This document shows positions 1 to 8,831 of a stretch of 47,261 nt of DNA, piece by piece. Numbering within the stretch: the first letter of the stretch is position 1; each line of letters opens with the position of its first letter. The notes below the pieces were generated by a model, which did not search any database, was not told where the DNA came from, and saw nothing but the letters and a program-made list of their open reading frames with translations. The position numbers were made by a program, and so were the translations under genes. Source of the DNA: Brevundimonas sp. (lineage in GTDB: Bacteria > Pseudomonadota > Alphaproteobacteria > Caulobacterales > Caulobacteraceae); assembly GCF_004210735.1 (NCBI RefSeq), contig NZ_SDZL01000018.1:1-47261 (forward strand), written 5' to 3'.

Positions 1-53
1 GTTCGTTCCTATGTTGTGTCTGAACCGAAAGAAGTGACGGGGATTTAGCGGCC

Positions 54-461
54 ATGACCGCCAAAGCCAAACCCTCTGAAGCGGCCTCGCCCGAAGCGGC
101 GCTGGACCCCTCGCGCGCCTTGCAACCGCAGGTGCAGCGGGTCAACGAGATGCGCGTGGCGCGGGGCTTCTGGCCCAAGATCACAGCCGTCGCCTCGCGG
201 GTGCCGTTCGCGGGCGAGGCGCTGGCCGCCTTCTTCGCCGCCCGCGACCCCGAGACACCGACGGCGGCCAAGGGGATCATGCTGGGGGCGCTGGCCTATT
301 TCGTCCTGCCCATCGACGCCATTCCCGACATCCTGGTCGGCATCGGCTTCACCGACGACGCCGCGGTGATCGCCGCCCTGCTGGCCGCCGTCGGCTCCAG
401 CATCAAGCCGAAGCACCGCCAGCGAGCCGTCGAAGCCCTGGACCGCCTGCGCAACCGCTAG
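54..461 (+). CDS. DUF1232 (YkvA-type) small membrane protein
   Basis: This 135-residue protein carries the DUF1232/YkvA signature in its C-terminal half: a hydrophobic stretch around residues 75-90 followed by a P-I-D-A-I-P-D motif (about 86-92) and a second hydrophobic helix. The first 50 residues are Ala/Pro/Glu-rich and probably disordered. The family is widespread and membrane-associated, with no settled biochemical role. A GGGGA stretch lies about 12 bases before the ATG, so the ribosome binding site is loosely spaced. Its stop codon overlaps the stop of the convergent oxygenase gene by 4 bases. The family call is firm; the function is unknown. Confidence 0.85.
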   Translation: MTAKAKPSEAASPEAALDPSRALQPQVQRVNEMRVARGFWPKITAVASRVPFAGEALAAFFAARDPETPTAAKGIMLGALAYFVLPIDAIPDILVGIGFTDDAAVIAALLAAVGSSIKPKHRQRAVEALDRLRNR

Positions 462-1204
462 GCGGGCGGCAGCTGCGGCCCCACGGGGCTGTTCGAGCGC
501 AGCCAGCCGACGATGGACAGGCGGTCCCGTGGCGCATGGGCGGCGACCTGGCTGACAGCATGTCGGGTGGGCACGGTGAACAGGTTCAGGGCGTTGAAAG
601 CGGGGGTCCAGCCGTGTTCGACATGGCCGTCGTCGCCCTGGAACATCAGCACGCCGCCCCAGTCGGCCCGCCAGTCCCGCGTCAGGTTCAGCACATAGGC
701 GTACAGTCGATTCTTGCCCGCCGACAGGTCGTTGTGCGCCGTCAGCAGATGGCCGGGCCGATAGCGCGAGGCCTGGGCGTCGGCGAAGTCGATCCGGTCG
801 TCGCCCGTCACCGCCCGCGCGAAATCCAGAAAGGCGGGCGTGTTCAGAAACGCCAGCACCGCGTCCGCCGCATCGGGCGTGCGGGGCTCATCGCCCCAGT
901 CCTGACCCAGTCGCCGGGTGTCGAACATATACTGCATGCGCGGGGTGTTCGGATCGACGCGCGCCTCGTCGATCCAGCTCTGCTTGTCCGGATCGGCCGC
1001 GACCCGGCCGTTCAGCGGCAGTTCGAAGAAGCCGCCCGCCGCGCAGGTCATCTTCCACGCCGTCTCGGCCTCCAGCGTGGCGGCCACGGCCTCGGCCGCG
1101 TCGGGCGTCAGGACGTTCAGGATATGCAGACGTCCCCGCGCGGCGAAGGCCTCGCGCAGGGCGGGGATATCCAGGCCGGGCGCCAGGCGGACCTCAGCCG
1201 TCAT
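458..1204 (-). CDS. 2OG-Fe(II) oxygenase (prolyl-hydroxylase-like)
   Basis: The 248-residue protein resembles soluble 2-oxoglutarate/Fe(II) dioxygenases of the prolyl 4-hydroxylase-like group. The candidate iron ligands are an H-x-D pair at H157/D159 (within A-H-N-D-L) and a distal histidine at H215. R228, 13 residues later in R-L-S-I-V-G-W, suits binding of the 2-oxoglutarate carboxylate. Such enzymes hydroxylate a protein side chain or small molecule in the cytoplasm; the substrate cannot be read from the sequence. Its ATG overlaps the stop of the upstream oxidoreductase gene in an ATGA arrangement, so the two are almost certainly co-transcribed and translationally coupled. Confidence 0.85.
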   Translation of the reverse strand: MTAEVRLAPGLDIPALREAFAARGRLHILNVLTPDAAEAVAATLEAETAWKMTCAAGGFFELPLNGRVAADPDKQSWIDEARVDPNTPRMQYMFDTRRLGQDWGDEPRTPDAADAVLAFLNTPAFLDFARAVTGDDRIDFADAQASRYRPGHLLTAHNDLSAGKNRLYAYVLNLTRDWRADWGGVLMFQGDDGHVEHGWTPAFNALNLFTVPTRHAVSQVAAHAPRDRLSIVGWLRSNSPVGPQLPPA

Positions 1205-2202
1205 TCGTCCACCGTCACCACGATCTTGCCCAGGGCGCTGCGGTCGCCCAGCGCCTGGATCGCCTCGGCGGCGCGAACCAGCGGGAAGGTGCGGCTGACG
1301 CGCGGCCTGATCTTGCCCTCGGCGTAGAAGCGTATCAGCTCGGCCATGTTGGCGGCGTGCGCCTCGGGCTCGCGCGCGACGTGGGCGCCCCAGAAGACGC
1401 CGACCACCGACACCGACTTCAGCAGCGTCAGGTTCAGCGGCAGGGCCGGAATCCCCGCCGGGAAGCCCACCACCAGATAACGGCCGTTCCAGTCCATCGC
1501 CCGCAGGGCCGGCTCGGCGTAGTCGCCGCCGACCGCATCATAGACCACGTCGGCCCCGTCGCGACCCGTCGCCAGCTTGAACTCCCCCGACAGTTCCTTT
1601 TGCGCGGCCTTGTCCATGGCGCCCGAGGGATAGATCAGGCCGTTGTCGGCCCCCGCCTCCAGCGCGAACTCGACCTTGTCGTTGGTCGAGGCGGCGGCGA
1701 CCACCTTGGCCCCCATCGCCTTGCCCAGTTCGACCGCCGCGACACCGACCCCGCCCGCGGCGCCCAGCACCAGCAGGGTCTCGCCGGGCTGCAGTTTCGC
1801 CCGGTCCTTCAGCGCATAGTAGCTGGTGCCGTAGGTCATGATGAAGGCGGCGCCTTCCTCGAAGCTCATGCCGTCGGGCATCCTGATGACCGAGGCGGCG
1901 GGCACGGCCAGCCGCTCGACCAGACCCCCCCAGCCGGGCACGGCGATGACGCGGTCGCCCTTGTGCAGGCCCTTGACCCCCTCACCCACCGCCTCGACCA
2001 CGCCGGCGACCTCGGCGCCCGGCGCGAACGGACGCTGGGGTTTGAACTGGTACTTGTCCTCAATGATCAGGGTGTCGGGGAAGTTGATGCCCACAGCCTT
2101 CACCTCGATGACCACCTGGCCCTTCATCGGCGTGGGATCCAGGATGTCTTCGACGACCAGGGTTTCCGGGCCGCCGGGGGTCTTGGACAGGACTGCGCGC
2201 AT
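1201..2202 (-). CDS. NAD(P)H:quinone oxidoreductase (zinc-free MDR family)
   Basis: This is a 333-residue medium-chain dehydrogenase/reductase of the quinone oxidoreductase type. The N-terminal GroES-like domain (about 1-120) contains the P-G-A-E-V-A-G-V-V-E stretch near residues 61-70. The Rossmann domain begins with G-A-A-G-G-V-G at 147-153, typical of NADPH-binding QORs. The catalytic zinc ligands of alcohol dehydrogenases are absent. It probably reduces quinones or alpha,beta-unsaturated carbonyls with NADPH in the cytoplasm. It is the first gene of a two-gene unit with the oxygenase downstream (ATGA overlap). Confidence 0.9.
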   Translation of the reverse strand: MRAVLSKTPGGPETLVVEDILDPTPMKGQVVIEVKAVGINFPDTLIIEDKYQFKPQRPFAPGAEVAGVVEAVGEGVKGLHKGDRVIAVPGWGGLVERLAVPAASVIRMPDGMSFEEGAAFIMTYGTSYYALKDRAKLQPGETLLVLGAAGGVGVAAVELGKAMGAKVVAAASTNDKVEFALEAGADNGLIYPSGAMDKAAQKELSGEFKLATGRDGADVVYDAVGGDYAEPALRAMDWNGRYLVVGFPAGIPALPLNLTLLKSVSVVGVFWGAHVAREPEAHAANMAELIRFYAEGKIRPRVSRTFPLVRAAEAIQALGDRSALGKIVVTVDE

Positions 2203-2315
2203 GGGGACTTCGCTTCGGGAGGGACGCCGGTCATGGCGCCGGCCGCCAAGGGACGCTAATCAGCCGCGACCCGCAAGAAAAGCCCCATGGCCACGCTGGC
2301 CGCCGGAGACGACGC

Positions 2316-3191
2316 ATGAGCCGATACGCCCTGATCCTGCACGGCGGCGCCGGAGCCCGGCGCGAGCGCAACTATGACGCCGAGGTCGTGCATATGCGCC
2401 TGGTCGTCGAGGCCATGCGCGGCCGGCTGGCGGCGGGCGACAGCGCCCTGGACGTGGCGGTCGAGGCGGTGGTGTTGCTGGAGGATTCCGGCCTCTATGT
2501 CGCCGGGCGCGGCGCCTCGCCCAATCTGGCCGGGGCTTATGAACTGGACGCCAGCCTGATGGACGGATCGGACCGGCGCGCGGGGGCGGTCGCGGCCCTG
2601 CAGGGCTTCCGCAATCCGATCCGCGCCGCGCGGGCGGTGATGGACCGCACGCCCCACGTCATGCTGGCCGGCGAAGGCGCGGCCCTGTTCGCCCATGATC
2701 AGGGACTGGACCCCATCGGCGACGAGGCGGCCTGGTTCACCCGCGCCGGTCAGGGCGAGGACAACCATCCGCCCGGCGGGCTCAGCCACGGCACCGTCGG
2801 CTGCTGCGTGCTGGATTCGGCCGGGCGGCTGGCTGCCGCCACCTCGACCGCCGGGGTGTTCGGCAAGATGCCTGGCCGGGTCGGCGACACGCCGATCCCC
2901 GCCGCCGGAACCTGGGCCGATGACGGCGTCGCCGTCTCCTGCACCGGCCAGGGCGAATATTTCATCCGCGTCGCCGCCGCCGCCCAGACCGGCTGGCGCG
3001 TCCGCGCGGGCCAGTCGCTGGCCCAGGCGGCACAGGACGTGATCGACGAAATCGGGGCGATGGGCGGCGACGGCGGCCTGATCGCCCTGGATCGTCAGGG
3101 GACCATCGCCACCCCTTTCAACAGCCAGGGCATGAAGCGCGCCTGGCTGACCATCGACGGCGACGTCGGTGTCGAGGTGTTCGGGCGGTGA
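2316..3191 (+). CDS. iaaA: Isoaspartyl peptidase / plant-type L-asparaginase
   Basis: This 291-residue protein belongs to the Ntn-hydrolase type 2 asparaginases, which cleave isoaspartyl dipeptides and asparagine after self-processing into two subunits. The autocleavage site is H-G-T-V-G at residues 158-162, making T160 the nucleophile of the beta subunit. The downstream T-S-T-A-G segment and the G-R-V-G-D-T-P motif (187-193) form the substrate pocket in this family. The N-terminal H-G-G-A-G (9-13) is also typical. GGAG sits 7-9 bases before the ATG. It is divergent from the quinone oxidoreductase gene across a 113-bp gap. A dispersed inverted repeat follows it. Confidence 0.9.
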   Translation: MSRYALILHGGAGARRERNYDAEVVHMRLVVEAMRGRLAAGDSALDVAVEAVVLLEDSGLYVAGRGASPNLAGAYELDASLMDGSDRRAGAVAALQGFRNPIRAARAVMDRTPHVMLAGEGAALFAHDQGLDPIGDEAAWFTRAGQGEDNHPPGGLSHGTVGCCVLDSAGRLAAATSTAGVFGKMPGRVGDTPIPAAGTWADDGVAVSCTGQGEYFIRVAAAAQTGWRVRAGQSLAQAAQDVIDEIGAMGGDGGLIALDRQGTIATPFNSQGMKRAWLTIDGDVGVEVFGR

Positions 3192-3200
3192 ATTACCGCC

Positions 3201-3376
3201 TCCCCTCTCCCATCGGGAGAGGGAGAGCGCGCACGGCGGCGTAAGCCGTCGTCCTGGCGCGGTCGGGTGAGGGGTTACGACCTCACCGATTTCAGCGCTG
3301 TAACCCCTCACCCTTTCGGCTTTGCGCATCGCTGCGCTCTGCGAGCCTCAAGCCCTCTCCCGCAGGGAGAGGGGAG
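3201..3376. repeat. Composite intergenic inverted repeat
   Basis: The gap between the asparaginase and M16 genes holds three stacked perfect inverted repeats. The first is a 9-bp stem with a 3-base loop (3203-3211 with 3215-3223). The second is a 14-bp repeat (3265-3278 with 3300-3313) around the centre. The third is another 9-bp stem with a GCA loop (3353-3361 with 3365-3373) whose arms are identical to the first. The CCCTCTCCC/GGGAGAGGG arms recall dispersed intergenic repeats common in Caulobacter-type genomes. A similar hairpin occurs at 38234-38256. Confidence 0.8.
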
Positions 3377-3468
3377 ACAGTGTCTACATTACCGCTCTGT
3401 AACGTGCGCCGTCGCTGGCCCCTGTTAGGGTCGCTGAGACCTAATCCGGGCTGTTCAGGACCCAGCAG

Positions 3469-6324
3469 ATGAAACATCGCCTTCTCGCCGCCGTCGCGGC
3501 CGCCGCCCTGCTGTCGGGCGCCCCCGCCTGGGCGACCACGCCCGCCGCGCCCGTCGCCGCCACCGCCCCACAGGGCGGGATCGAAGTCCCGCCGCTGGGC
3601 TTCCAGAAGCGGACCCTGGCCAACGGCATGGACGTCTATACGGCGCGCGACACCTCGACCTCGAACGTCACGGTCCAGGTCTGGTACCGTGTGGGGTCCA
3701 AGGACGATCCGGCCAACCGGTCCGGCTTCGCCCACCTGTTCGAACACCTGATGTTCAAGGCGACGAAGAATTTCCCCGACGAGACCTTTGACCGCCTGAC
3801 CGAGGATGTGGGCGGGAACAACAACGCCTTCACCTCGGACGACGTCACCGCCTATCACGAGACCATCCCGGCCAATCACCTGCAGCGCCTGCTGTTCGCC
3901 GAGGCTGACCGCTTGGGCTCGCTGGTCGTCAACGAGGATGTGTTCAAAAGCGAACGCGACGTGGTCAAGGAGGAGTACCGCCAGGGTGTCCTGGCCAGCC
4001 CCTATGGCCGCCTGTTCAGCGTCTTCCTGCCCGAGACCATCTACCAGGATCACCCCTATCGCCGCACCACCATCGGCTCGATCGAAGATCTGGACGCGGC
4101 GACCATCGAGGACGTGCGCCGTTTTCACGCCACCTATTACCGGCCGGACAATGCCTTCCTGGTCGTGGCGGGCAATTTCGACCAGACGCAGCTGGACGGC
4201 TGGATCGACCAGTATTTCGCCCCGATCAAGAACCCCGACCGCCCGCTGCCGGTGAACAATGTGCAGGAACGCGCGCCCACCGGTCCGCGCGAGGCGACCT
4301 TCCACGCGCCCAACGTGCCGCTGCCCGCCGTGGTCATCGCCTATCCGGCCATCGCCTATGGCGACCCGGATCGGGCGGCCCTGACGGTGCTGGACGGCAT
4401 TCTGTCGACCGGCGAGAGCAGCCGCCTGTACCGCTCGCTGGTGTATGATCAGCAGATCGCCGCCCAGATCGGCTCCAGCCCCGACTTCTCGCAGCAGGCG
4501 GGTAATCTGAACGTCTACGCCATCATGGCCGACGGCCAGTCGCCCGATGCCGGCGTCGCCGCCCTGCGGGCCGAGGTCGCCAAATTCCGCGACGCGCCGG
4601 TCACCGCCGCCGAACTGGCCGAGGCCAAGAACGAACTGGTCGCCAACGCCCTGCGCGAACGCGAGACGATCGAGGACCGCGCCCGCACCCTGGGCTTCGC
4701 CCTGATCATGACCAATGACGCCTCGGTCGCCGACCGCGAGATCGCCGAGATCCAGGCCGTCACCGCCGCCGACATCCAGCGCGTGGCGCGCAAATATCTG
4801 ACCGACCAGCGCGCCATCACCATCCGCTATCTGAACGCCGAAGAGGGCCAGGCCGTCTCGCAGCAGAAGCTGAACGTGGACGCCCCGGTCAAGGTCGCGG
4901 ATCTGGCCCCCGTCGGCCAGATTTTCGAGCTTCTGCCGCCGGAACAGCGCACCGCCATGCCCGAGACGGGACCCGCCGTGGCCCCGGTCACGCCGGCGGT
5001 CGCCGACTTCCGCCTGGACAACGGTCTTCGGGTTCTGGTCGCGCCCAAGGCGGGCCTGCCGCTGGTGTCGGCCCGACTGTCGTTCGACGCGGGTTCGGCC
5101 AATGAGACGGCGGGCAAGGCCGGCGTCGCCGGCCTGACCGCCGCCCTGCTGACCAAGGGCACGGCCACCCGCAGCGCGCCCCAGATCGCCACCGAGATCG
5201 AACAGCTGGGCGCCGACGTCGGCGCCAGCGCCGGCGCCGACTTCACCAATCTGTACGCCAACGCTCCGGCCGACGTCTTCCCGCAGACCGTCAGCCTGAT
5301 GGCCGACCTGGTCCGCAACCCGGCCTTCGCCCAGGAAGAGCTGGAGCGCCAGCGCGACCAGACGCTGGACGGGCTCAAGGTCCAGCTCAGCACCCCCGGG
5401 CCGGTCGCGACGCAGACCGCCGGACGCGTCATCTATGGCGACGCCCCGTACGGCGCGCCGGGCGTGGGCACCCTGACCAGCCTGCCGGCCGTGACCCGCG
5501 CGGACATCGCCGCCTTCCACGCGGCCCGCTATCAACCGGCGGACGCGACGCTGGTCTTCTCGGGTGACATCACGACCCAGGCCGCCCGCGCCCTGGCCCA
5601 GCAGGCGTTCGGCGACTGGCGCCCGGCCGCGCCGACCACGGTTCCCCCCGCCGCCTCTCCGGCGGGCATGACCCTGCCGCCGCGCATCGTCGTCATCGAC
5701 CAGCCCGGCGCCGGTCAGGCGGCGGTGGTCGCGGCTCTGCGCAGCGTGCCGCGCAACGACCCGGCCTATTTCCCGCTGACGCTGGGCAACACCCTGCTGG
5801 GCGGCAGCTTCACCTCGCGCCTGAACCAGGAAATTCGCATCAAGCGCGGCCTCAGCTACGGCACCCGCTCGTCGCTGGGCGTGCGGCGTCAGGACGGCCT
5901 GTTCGCCGCCTCGGCCCAGACCCGCAACGACGCCGCGGTCGAGGTGGCCGACCTGATGCTGGGCGAGATCGCGCGTCTGGGCTCGACCCAGCCGTCCGAG
6001 TCCGAGATGACCACCCGCAAGGCCATCCTGACCGGCGCCTTCGGCCAGTCACTGGAGACGGTCGATGGACTGGGCGCGCTGGTCGCCAACCTGGCGCTGT
6101 ATGACCTGCCGATGAGCGACCTGGCGGCCTATGTGTCGAACGTCGAGGCGATCGACGCCGCCGCCATCCAGGCCGCCTTCGCCGACAAGCTGCCGGCCGA
6201 CCGGGCCAGCCTGGTCATCGTCGGCGACGCGGCCCAGTTCCTGGACGCGCTCAAGGCCAAACACCCCAACGTCGAGGTCATCCCCCTCACCGCCCTCAAC
6301 CTCGACAGCGCCACGCTGCGCTGA
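3469..6324 (+). CDS. Two-domain M16 family zinc metallopeptidase
   Basis: This 951-residue exported protease of the insulinase/pitrilysin family has two M16 modules in one chain. A signal peptide (residues 1-22, cut after an A-W-A motif) targets it to the periplasm. The first module has the inverted zinc motif H-L-F-E-H at 89-93. The second module (from about residue 500) keeps the fold sequence but has no H-x-x-E-H, so it should be the inactive half that completes the cavity. Such proteins degrade peptides in the cell envelope. A strong hairpin follows the stop codon. The gene appears monocistronic. Confidence 0.92.
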   Translation: MKHRLLAAVAAAALLSGAPAWATTPAAPVAATAPQGGIEVPPLGFQKRTLANGMDVYTARDTSTSNVTVQVWYRVGSKDDPANRSGFAHLFEHLMFKATKNFPDETFDRLTEDVGGNNNAFTSDDVTAYHETIPANHLQRLLFAEADRLGSLVVNEDVFKSERDVVKEEYRQGVLASPYGRLFSVFLPETIYQDHPYRRTTIGSIEDLDAATIEDVRRFHATYYRPDNAFLVVAGNFDQTQLDGWIDQYFAPIKNPDRPLPVNNVQERAPTGPREATFHAPNVPLPAVVIAYPAIAYGDPDRAALTVLDGILSTGESSRLYRSLVYDQQIAAQIGSSPDFSQQAGNLNVYAIMADGQSPDAGVAALRAEVAKFRDAPVTAAELAEAKNELVANALRERETIEDRARTLGFALIMTNDASVADREIAEIQAVTAADIQRVARKYLTDQRAITIRYLNAEEGQAVSQQKLNVDAPVKVADLAPVGQIFELLPPEQRTAMPETGPAVAPVTPAVADFRLDNGLRVLVAPKAGLPLVSARLSFDAGSANETAGKAGVAGLTAALLTKGTATRSAPQIATEIEQLGADVGASAGADFTNLYANAPADVFPQTVSLMADLVRNPAFAQEELERQRDQTLDGLKVQLSTPGPVATQTAGRVIYGDAPYGAPGVGTLTSLPAVTRADIAAFHAARYQPADATLVFSGDITTQAARALAQQAFGDWRPAAPTTVPPAASPAGMTLPPRIVVIDQPGAGQAAVVAALRSVPRNDPAYFPLTLGNTLLGGSFTSRLNQEIRIKRGLSYGTRSSLGVRRQDGLFAASAQTRNDAAVEVADLMLGEIARLGSTQPSESEMTTRKAILTGAFGQSLETVDGLGALVANLALYDLPMSDLAAYVSNVEAIDAAAIQAAFADKLPADRASLVIVGDAAQFLDALKAKHPNVEVIPLTALNLDSATLR

Positions 6325-6331
6325 CAGTCTA

Positions 6332-6359
6332 CGCCCGCACATCAACGGATGTGCGGGCG
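6332..6359 (+). terminator. Terminator-like hairpin after the M16 gene
   Basis: A perfect 12-bp GC-rich stem (6332-6343 with 6348-6359) closes on a 4-base AACG loop, 8 bases past the M16 stop codon. There is no T-tract, so it may need Rho or act as an mRNA 3' stabiliser. It contains the GTG at 6351, which argues against that codon as the start of the next gene. Confidence 0.7.
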
Positions 6360-6377
6360 CGCTCTGAGGGCAAGGAC

Positions 6378-7436
6378 ATGCGATCAACCGCTTTTGGCGG
6401 GGCCCTGGCCCTATGCATCGCCTTGTCGGGCCTGGCTCACGCGCAGTCCGATACGTCCAGCGAACTGGATCGCATCCTGTCACTGGTTCAGACCGATCCC
6501 GCGGCTGCCCTACCTGCTGCCGAAGCCTTGGCCCAGACCGGCGACGCGGAGGCCCTGAATCTTTTGTCGACACTGCTGTTCGATCCGCCTCAGGACGTCG
6601 AGCCCCAACCCGTGAGGGCCATGGCTCTGCTGGAAGAGGCCGTTCACGCGGGGTCCGTCGCGGCCCAGGTGAACCTGGGCGGCCGGCTTCTGCGCAACAC
6701 GGACAAGGCCGACGACGTCCGTGCGGTCGCGCTTTTGCAGGCAGCAGCGAACGCCCCAGGCGGGACCGGAGCCGATCTTGCGGCGCACCAACTTGGTCTG
6801 GCCTATCTGTTGGGAACCGGCGTGCCGCAGGATGAAGCCCGCGGCGTGGAACAACTGCGTCGCGCCATCGCCTTCGATCCCCGCAACCGCGACGCTCACT
6901 ATTGGCTCAGTCGATCGCTGGAAGGGGGCTGGGGCGTGGCACCTGACGATGCGGCGGCCGTAGAGCACCTCAAGCTCGCCGCCGACCTACAGGACGCCCG
7001 TGCGCAATGGGTCCTGGGCATGAGGTTGCTGGGCAACACGAACGGTCATGCGGACCCCGTGACGGCCTACGCCCTGGTTCGCGCTTCGGCGGAGCAGGGC
7101 TATGGTCCGGGCATGGTGTCGCATGCCGTCATGCTTGCGACTGGCGAAGGCGTGGCGCCAGACCCGGCGCAGGCGCGGGCCTGGTACGAACTGGCGGGCG
7201 CCACCGGCTCGGCACACGCCCTGCGTGGTCTCGGGATGATGTTACTGACCGGCGAAGGCGGGCCGCCGGACGAAGCGCGCGGAGCGGCCCTGCTCGCTCT
7301 GGCCGCCGAGGCGCGCGAGCCGATGGCCGTAAAACTTACCGAGCAATTCGCTGCAGAACTGGCGGCCATAAATCCCGCAGCCGTCCAGGCAGAACGCAAC
7401 GCCTGGGTTCAACGCCACGGCGAGCCGACGCATTAG
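6378..7436 (+). CDS. Exported Sel1-like repeat (TPR-like) protein
   Basis: This 352-residue protein begins with a signal peptide (about residues 1-22, ending A-H-A). The rest consists of helical Sel1-like repeats of about 36 residues with recurring A-x-x-L-G and G-x-G-V motifs through most of its length. Sel1 proteins act as scaffolds for protein contacts; no partner can be named here. I chose the ATG at 6378 because GAGGG lies 7 bases upstream and it gives a clean signal peptide. An in-frame GTG at 6351 falls inside the terminator hairpin. Its stop overlaps the convergent protease gene by 4 bases. Base composition is less GC-rich than the flanking M16 gene. Confidence 0.85.
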   Translation: MRSTAFGGALALCIALSGLAHAQSDTSSELDRILSLVQTDPAAALPAAEALAQTGDAEALNLLSTLLFDPPQDVEPQPVRAMALLEEAVHAGSVAAQVNLGGRLLRNTDKADDVRAVALLQAAANAPGGTGADLAAHQLGLAYLLGTGVPQDEARGVEQLRRAIAFDPRNRDAHYWLSRSLEGGWGVAPDDAAAVEHLKLAADLQDARAQWVLGMRLLGNTNGHADPVTAYALVRASAEQGYGPGMVSHAVMLATGEGVAPDPAQARAWYELAGATGSAHALRGLGMMLLTGEGGPPDEARGAALLALAAEAREPMAVKLTEQFAAELAAINPAAVQAERNAWVQRHGEPTH

Positions 7437-8263
7437 ACCGCCAGACAGACCACCTGGGCGATGCGCAGGTCGCGGCGCAGCGCATCGGCGACGCGGCCGT
7501 AGTTGTCGGTGGTGACCGGTTCGCCCAGGGGGCGTTCGTCGGCGCGCTGCTCGCCGCGGATGGCGGGGCCAAAAGTGTCGGGCGAGGTGGTGTAGATACG
7601 GCCCCGGCGCGGCGACTCGGCGATGGTCACGCCGATCACCCTGCCCTCGCGGTCCAGCGCCGGCGCGCCCGACAGGCCCGACAGGGCGCCGTCAAGCCCG
7701 TCGGTCCGCCCGACCTCGGCCCAGGCCAGCACCGGCTCGTCCCGCTGGCCGCGGCCGCGCACCTTCAGCATTTCCCGACCCAGCAGGCGCGAGGCGACCT
7801 CGCCCGGCTTGCCCTGCGGATAGCCGGGGTGGTAGGCGCGCTGCCCCTGGCGCAGGGGCTTGTCCACCGCCAGCGGCAGGGCCGGCGGCCCGCCCTGGGT
7901 CAGCAGCAGGGCCACGTCCGCCTTGGGCGCCAGCCGCACATCCGCCGCTACAGCCCGGCCGCCGCCGATCATCAGCGCCGGCTTGCGGCAGCCCTCGACC
8001 ACGTGGCGGGCCGTGACCCAGCGACCGTCGCCGGCGATGGAGAAGGCGGTGCCCGTCATCGGCTGGAACGGCGTGTCCGGCGCATTGACGGTGACGGATT
8101 CGTCGAAAGGCGTGATGGGGCCCAGCAGGGCGCCCTCGATCTCGTCCGGCGGCGTGGGCGCGGGCGGGGCGTCGGCGTTCTCGCGCCGATTCAGCGACAC
8201 GACCACCAGCACGCCGACCACCGAGGCGTAGATCAGCCAGTCCGGCAGGCGCGGAAAGCGCAT
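7433..8263 (-). CDS. Membrane-anchored trypsin-like serine protease
   Basis: This is a 276-residue protein with one N-terminal membrane segment (about residues 8-24) followed by a trypsin-fold domain. The catalytic triad can be read as H87 (T-A-R-H-V-V), D116 (K-A-D-V-A-L) and S198 (G-L-S-G-A-P). No PDZ domain follows, unlike DegP/DegQ. It is probably periplasmic, tethered to the inner membrane. The DUF350 membrane protein gene ends just 4 bases before its ATG, so they form one transcript and probably act together, but the target is unknown. Confidence 0.85.
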   Translation of the reverse strand: MRFPRLPDWLIYASVVGVLVVVSLNRRENADAPPAPTPPDEIEGALLGPITPFDESVTVNAPDTPFQPMTGTAFSIAGDGRWVTARHVVEGCRKPALMIGGGRAVAADVRLAPKADVALLLTQGGPPALPLAVDKPLRQGQRAYHPGYPQGKPGEVASRLLGREMLKVRGRGQRDEPVLAWAEVGRTDGLDGALSGLSGAPALDREGRVIGVTIAESPRRGRIYTTSPDTFGPAIRGEQRADERPLGEPVTTDNYGRVADALRRDLRIAQVVCLAV

Positions 8264-8267
8264 CGTC

Positions 8268-8711
8268 TCAGCCCGTCAGGGCCGCGGCCAGGATCAGCGC
8301 GGTCGCCAGCTTGGCCCCGACCAGCACGATGGCCGCCGGCACCTCTCCGTCCTGGATGCGCTGCGGCAGACCGGTCAGCACCAGGTCCACCACGCGGAAG
8401 GCCAGCAGTTGCAGCACCACCGTGGCGACGCCCCAGATGGCGATGTCCCGCACCGAGGCCGAGACCGACAGCGACACCGCCAGCGGAATGGCCAGGCCCA
8501 GCAGCACCCCGCCAAAGGCCACCGCCGCCGCCGCATTGCCCTCGCGGATCAGGGCGATCTCCTTCCACGGCGTCAGCAGCGCATAGACCAGCGCCCCGCC
8601 CATCAGCAGGGCGAAGGTCGCGCCCAGATGCAGCATCATCACCGGGAAGCCCCGGGCGAAGGCCTGGACCTCCGGGCTGGAGAGCACTGCGGTGAGGGAC
8701 GAACTGTCCAT
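8268..8711 (-). CDS. DUF350 integral membrane protein
   Basis: This 147-residue protein has four hydrophobic helices (roughly residues 22-45, 60-82, 88-110 and 125-146) and fits the DUF350 family of small inner-membrane proteins with no established activity. It is the first gene of a pair, with the anchored trypsin-like protease 4 bases downstream. The region between it and the ArsR-type gene further upstream (8712-8831) holds no recognisable element beyond a short G-run. Confidence 0.8.
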   Translation of the reverse strand: MDSSSLTAVLSSPEVQAFARGFPVMMLHLGATFALLMGGALVYALLTPWKEIALIREGNAAAAVAFGGVLLGLAIPLAVSLSVSASVRDIAIWGVATVVLQLLAFRVVDLVLTGLPQRIQDGEVPAAIVLVGAKLATALILAAALTG

Positions 8712-8831
8712 GGCGTCCTGAAAAGGGGGCGAGGATGAGAGGCCGATAAAGGGGAACGTAAGCGAAACAACCCATGCCTGAATCCCGCCGCATTCCGCAA
8801 GCGCACGGTGGGCACACTCGGTGACTAAAGG

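Noticed and set aside
3292..5535. A 747-residue minus-strand open frame over the M16 peptidase.
   Set aside because: It is antisense to a well-conserved peptidase, with no recognisable domain.
6351..6377. GTG at 6351 as start of the Sel1 protein.
   Set aside because: It lies inside the terminator hairpin, has no ribosome binding site, and would put charged residues before the signal peptide.
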